Shown: one piece after another, positions 60,660 to 64,000 of the stretch
Numbering within the stretch: the stretch's first letter is position 1
Layout of the letters: every line of letters begins with the position of its first letter
Assembly (NCBI GenBank): GCA_030268105.1
Contig: BSDZ01000008.1
Location: 4,898,001-4,962,000 of the forward strand
Reading direction: 5' to 3'
Source: Volvox africanus
Taxonomy: Eukaryota > Chlorophyta > Chlorophyceae > Chlamydomonadales > Volvocaceae
DNA length: 64,000 nt
Made by a program: the position numbers and the translations under genes
The notes under the pieces: generated by a model
What the model was told of the DNA's origin: nothing
Database searches by the model: none
The model's input: the letters and a program-made list of their open reading frames with translations, nothing else

Positions 60660-62363
60660 TCAGCGTCGTGCTGCAGCTATGTTTTTCCGGCGTTCTATTG
60701 TTAGCGCCTGTCGTATTTGGCTACCGACCCATCGAATCGTGTCACGTAGTTGCTCCAGCAAGCCCCCCGCATCTTCGGGAGGTGTGTGGGTGCTGTTCGA
60801 TGCCGACCGATTAGGGCTTGTTGAGTTATCCACGCAATCAGGCTGTTGGTATCCAGGGGCGGCCTGCATCCATAGTTCCCTTTCATATTCGTGTTTGAGC
60901 CGGGTGTGTTCTCTGTGTAGCTTTTTCAGTCCTCTGCTGATTGTGCATTTGGTGTGTATTTTGCCCGTATGTGGCGGTTTCTGCGGGCACAGGTCTAGTA
61001 GGATGTCTAGTCCCTTGTTGAGGGTTGTTTGAAGCATAGCTGCCGCAATCTCTACATTGACCGCCGTGATGCTGTCGTAGTCACGAAGTAGTGTCATCAA
61101 GCGGGTGGCTGTCATATCAGTGGGGTCCTCGGTGTGTTTCGCAATGCCAGCCTCAATCTCATGGACGGCTGGGTGGAGGTATTCCTGGAGGCTGAGGATG
61201 TCCGACGTGAGCAAGGCATCCATCTTTGATTGCGCTGCACGGATTGTGGTGTTCGGGACCGGTAGTATCACGTTTTTCCATTTAGTTCGGACCCCGTCTC
61301 TGTCTTGGTTCTTTGGGGTCGCCAGTCTCTTGGCGTCCCACAGGCGGATAGCGTCGGTGGGCAGGCGGGCATGTACGGGGTTATGGTCGAAGTTTCCTCC
61401 GGCGACAGAAACAGTGCAGTACGGTTGTGGTGTGTTCCCGTTTGCAGGTGTCCCCACTTCTATACTCGCGTGTAGAGTGGGGCACATCAGGATATTGCCT
61501 ATTTGGCTTTGGTGTGTACAGCGTTCCTTACTCCACTGTTTGAAGGACGGGTGGCGGGGGAAGCGGTTTTCAGGCACCGGTTTGAGCATGTTATTGGTGA
61601 TGAATTTGAGGTGTTGTCGGTCTGCTGTGTCAAGCAGGCCTGTACTGCGGTCGTCAGGGTTCAAGACGGCATTAAAGTCTCCAGCCAGGATTACATGTTC
61701 CCCATTATTCTTGGCCTGTCTTAGAACTGTCTGGCAGTGCGCGTATATGGTGGTTCGGACTAAGGTGTCTTCCGGGCAGTAGATTCCCAGCACGTGTAGG
61801 GAGGTACTTGCTGACGTGGAGATCTTGCATTGGCACAGGTGTCCATGTAGCAGGGGCGGCGGTGGTATGTGTGTCACTTGTCCTGCACGGGTGTAATGGG
61901 CACCGATCACAATTGTGACACCTGATGTGTGGCGTTCCTTGCCAGAATTACGTGGTTTTGAACTGCAGTAAAGTCTGTATCCCTGCGGCTCTTTGTGTAG
62001 GGCGTCTTTCATCCATCTGGTGCGGTTGCTGGTTTTAGTTTCGGTTAAAACAATGATATTGGCATCCCATGTCCGCACATTACACAGTGTACTGAGGAAG
62101 TTCGTCCCCAGTCCTCGCACGTTGTGAGTGAGGATGTGCATGTACCTGTGTATTGTTCTATTGCGGCGTTCTGGGGGATTTGCGTTCTCCGGGTGTGAGG
62201 ATGTGGTGCTTTTTACGGGGGTGGTCGACAGTCTTGGGCGCTGGGCACTGTGTTCACTGGCATCCCCATTTTCCTTTGTTGTGTGTGTCGTGTCCCTGGG
62301 GTGTTCAGCCCCGGCTGGATTGGTGTGTTTGTTAGCTCGCCATCGGAGATGGTCAGTGGTCAT
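60660..62363 (-). pseudogene. LINE ORF, APE-type endonuclease domain
   Basis: In the same frame as the protease segment. APE/L1-EN motifs in order: LTHNVRGLG (Asn), VLTETKT (catalytic Glu), LGIYCPED (Tyr), ILAGDFNAVLNPDD (Asp and Asn), SQIGNIL, and GNFDHNPVHARL (Asp-His). The family nicks target DNA for target-primed reverse transcription. In the SQIGNIL motif the usual SxIDYI Asp is Gly, a missing key residue. About 200 residues of helical linker follow before the RT. The segment ends at a TGA (60660-60662), after which the same frame continues into RT. The Met at 62363 is internal to the longer frame, not necessarily the start. Confidence 0.8.
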
Positions 62364-62540
62364 CAGCGGTTTGGGTCTATTACATGGCGTGTCTGTGGGT
62401 TGGGTATGTGGCGGGGTGTGCCCGGGATGTTGCTCTTGGCAGGGGTGTTCGCGCGGGGTGCCCTCTATGAGGGATGGGAGAGGTACAGCTGTCGGGTTGG
62501 GTGCTGGTGGGTGGTCGTTGTCCTGTTCGGTTGGCTGCGC

Positions 62541-63389
62541 TCATGTTCGTGTTCCTGGTTGCTTGGTTAGTGTTCTCCCCGTTTGGCAGGCTAGTTGCGC
62601 TGCACGCGGGTGTTTGATCTTCCGACGTTTTTGGCCTTGTGGCGGTCTCGTTGCTGTACATGTGGACTCGTTGGTTGTTGTTTGGGTCTCCGTATACTTG
62701 GTGTGAGCTGTGCTCGTCCATGTGTCCGGGGTTATTATGTCTCGCAGGTCCACATGTGTTGCCGTGGGTTCTGTGTGATGCCAAAGATTTAGGGTGTATA
62801 TTGCGCCAGATTCACGCGGCCACGTGGCATTCCCGTCGCCGAGTTCCACAGGTTGCGGTTGCAGAGAGTCGTGGATGTACCACTGGTCCTTGTGTTTTCG
62901 TACTGTGATTGTGTGGCCTGTGAGGTGTACAAGGAAGCCCCAATTGCGTGCATGTTCTGGCAGTTGGTGTAGTACGCTGCTTAACGTCGCGTTGGGTTTT
63001 ATTTCCTGTCCGCTCCCTATGGAGGCAATATGCGGGTGTGCGGAGTCATTTCTTTGCTGTGCGGTTCACACCGGCACGTTGTAGCGTAGGTACGGGTTAA
63101 TTGCCAACGTTGAGAAGTTGCCTGTGTTATGGTTGTGGGTTAGTCGCCATGTGGCGGCTGCATTGTGGAGTTCCCGGTCAGCCATGTGTTGCAGCATTGT
63201 ACGATAGTATTGCAGTACGTGCTGTGGGTCGATGTACGGTCCCCCTAGTAAGTTGTTTATGGCGTGTATCATGCAGAGCTCTTTCTGCTGTTGCTCGTGG
63301 TAGAGAGTGTCATCTGGGTTGTGCGGGTTTGTCGTTATCGGCCATGTGATTTGTTTTGATGGGGCCCCAGGCCCTGTTAGCTTCCACAC
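62541..63389 (-). pseudogene. LINE ORF, Josephin-like cysteine protease domain
   Basis: YHEQQQKELCMIHAINNLLGG places a putative nucleophile Cys at 63275-63273, matching the Josephin N-terminal box (HE.Q....LC..H..NNLL.G). Downstream, in the same frame, GHTITVRKHKDQWYIHDSL holds the His (62915-62913) and, 15 codons later, the Asp (62870-62868). In ataxin-3 the His119-Asn134 spacing is also 15. Josephins are deubiquitinating cysteine proteases. A TGA at 63066-63068 splits the domain between the Cys and His boxes, and another TGA at 62541-62543 ends the segment; both keep the frame. I recall that Dualen elements carry a cysteine protease domain, so the presence fits, but the Josephin-type assignment is my own reading. 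Confidence 0.7.
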
Positions 63390-63998
63390 TCATGTGTTGG
63401 TAAGGGGATGGGGTCGCTTGGTTCGCGTGGTTTCATCTTGTGGGCCTGCACATTGGGTGCTTTCCGTTCCTCCAGGGGGCCCCTCTGTCCCTGGAGCGGA
63501 GTGTCTATTCCAACTGGCAGTCATTATCGGTGTAACGGTGAGGGTTATTGCGGCACCAAACGTCGTGTTCTGCGATATTGCCAAGCCAATTATCAGGCAG
63601 ATGTGTATCAGCCAGCTTGCATGTCCCTTCAGTCCTGGTATGTGTTTCAGGCCTTTATCAATTGTTGGGATACTGATCAGCAGAATGGGGGCCGTTGGGG
63701 CTGCTGTGGCCAGCTGTACACATAGTGTGACCAGCGCAGCTTCTGACACCATTATCTGTCTAGTCGCCAATAGGTGCTGACCTGACCACTTGATTGTTTC
63801 AGCAGCATAGGTTGCGCGGGCGAGAGCGAGGTCTATTGTTACGGGTACCATGCTGATTGCTATTCGTTTAGTGAACTGATGTAATATCCAAATCAGTCCT
63901 ACTGTTAGATACTTTAAACAGATGGCTAAGTCCAGTGGTCTCAGTGCTACCGCAAGGGCGAGGGGCGCTGACAGCATGGCCGCAAGTAGGATTGTATT
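63390..63998 (-). pseudogene. LINE ORF, N-terminal hydrophobic region (open to window edge)
   Basis: The frame is open from the right edge to a TGA at 63390-63392. It encodes several Leu/Ile/Ala-rich hydrophobic stretches (e.g. AICLKYLTVGLIWILHQF and SWLIHICLIIGLAISQ) and ends in a Pro/Gly/Thr-rich linker. The next domain continues in the same frame right after the TGA, so the two were probably one protein. The role is unknown; membrane segments would be unusual in a LINE protein. Possibly the Leu-rich look partly reflects base composition. The start lies outside the window. Confidence 0.45.
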
Positions 63999-64000
63999 GC

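Larger units (their letters stand above)
47451..64000 (-). mobile_element. Non-LTR retrotransposon (LINE) with dual endonucleases, Dualen/RandI-like, split by an LTR element
   Basis: Read on the - strand from the right edge: hydrophobic N-terminal region, Josephin-like cysteine protease, Pro/Thr-rich linker, APE-type endonuclease, RT fingers, [LTR retrotransposon 52968-60071], RT palm with YADD, a long connector, RNase H, CPIC-type zinc finger, and a restriction-like endonuclease. Both APE and restriction-like nuclease domains in one LINE are the hallmark of the Dualen/RandI group described from Chlamydomonas. The 5' end lies beyond the window; the 3' end is at the TAG/hexanucleotide array. 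About 9.4 kb of the LINE is visible. This copy is dead: in-frame stops, frameshifts and the nested insertion. The domains are annotated separately. Confidence 0.85.

Overview
The window looks like nuclear DNA of a volvocine green alga (Chlamydomonas/Gonium/Volvox group). The inference rests on intron-rich genes with GC-rich, Ala- and Pro-rich exons, many TG/CA microsatellites in introns, TGTAA polyadenylation-type signals, a gametolysin-type (M11) matrix metallopeptidase with a hydroxyproline-type Pro-rich tail, a MYND-finger protein, WSC/LamG-type secreted proteins, and a LINE of the dual-endonuclease type I know from Chlamydomonas. The species cannot be fixed from the sequence alone.

Layout. 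(1) 91-10067, + strand: most of a 17-exon armadillo-repeat protein gene, cut by the left edge; the exons I propose join in one continuous frame. (2) 11720-15722, + strand: a complete five-exon M11 metallopeptidase with signal peptide, HExxHxxGxxH site, Met-turn, an Asp-rich metal-binding motif and a Pro-rich tail. (3) 18931-about 23670, - strand: a multi-exon MYND zinc-finger protein, exon structure only partly solved. (4) 25097-31151 (-) and 34126-39314 (+): two divergent paralogues for secreted proteins, each with a signal peptide, three WSC domains and one (+) or two (-) LamG/concanavalin-like domains. Every intron in both is phase 1 and each WSC domain is a two-exon cassette. (5) 39.3-46.7 kb: gene-poor, with microsatellites, GC-rich palindromes and a few orphan exons. 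(6) 46.7-47.4 kb: a roughly 750-bp hexanucleotide array abutting the 3' end of (7) a large - strand LINE (about 47.45-64 kb, running off the right edge). This LINE is split by (8) a 7.1-kb + strand Ty3/gypsy chromovirus-type LTR retrotransposon (52968-60071) with 834-bp LTRs and a 5-bp target duplication.

How it fits together. The left two thirds hold three genes for secreted, probably extracellular-matrix proteins (one protease, two WSC/LamG proteins) next to two intracellular-type genes (ARM, MYND). The right quarter is a nested transposon island. The most unusual item is the LINE. Its - strand frame encodes a Josephin-like cysteine protease, an APE-type endonuclease, reverse transcriptase, RNase H and a zinc-finger/restriction-like endonuclease. 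Up to the RT this frame is interrupted almost only by TGA codons, each of which could be a decayed CGA. The LTR element shows the same signature, and 8 of 13 LTR-LTR differences are CpG-type transitions, pointing to methylation-driven decay.
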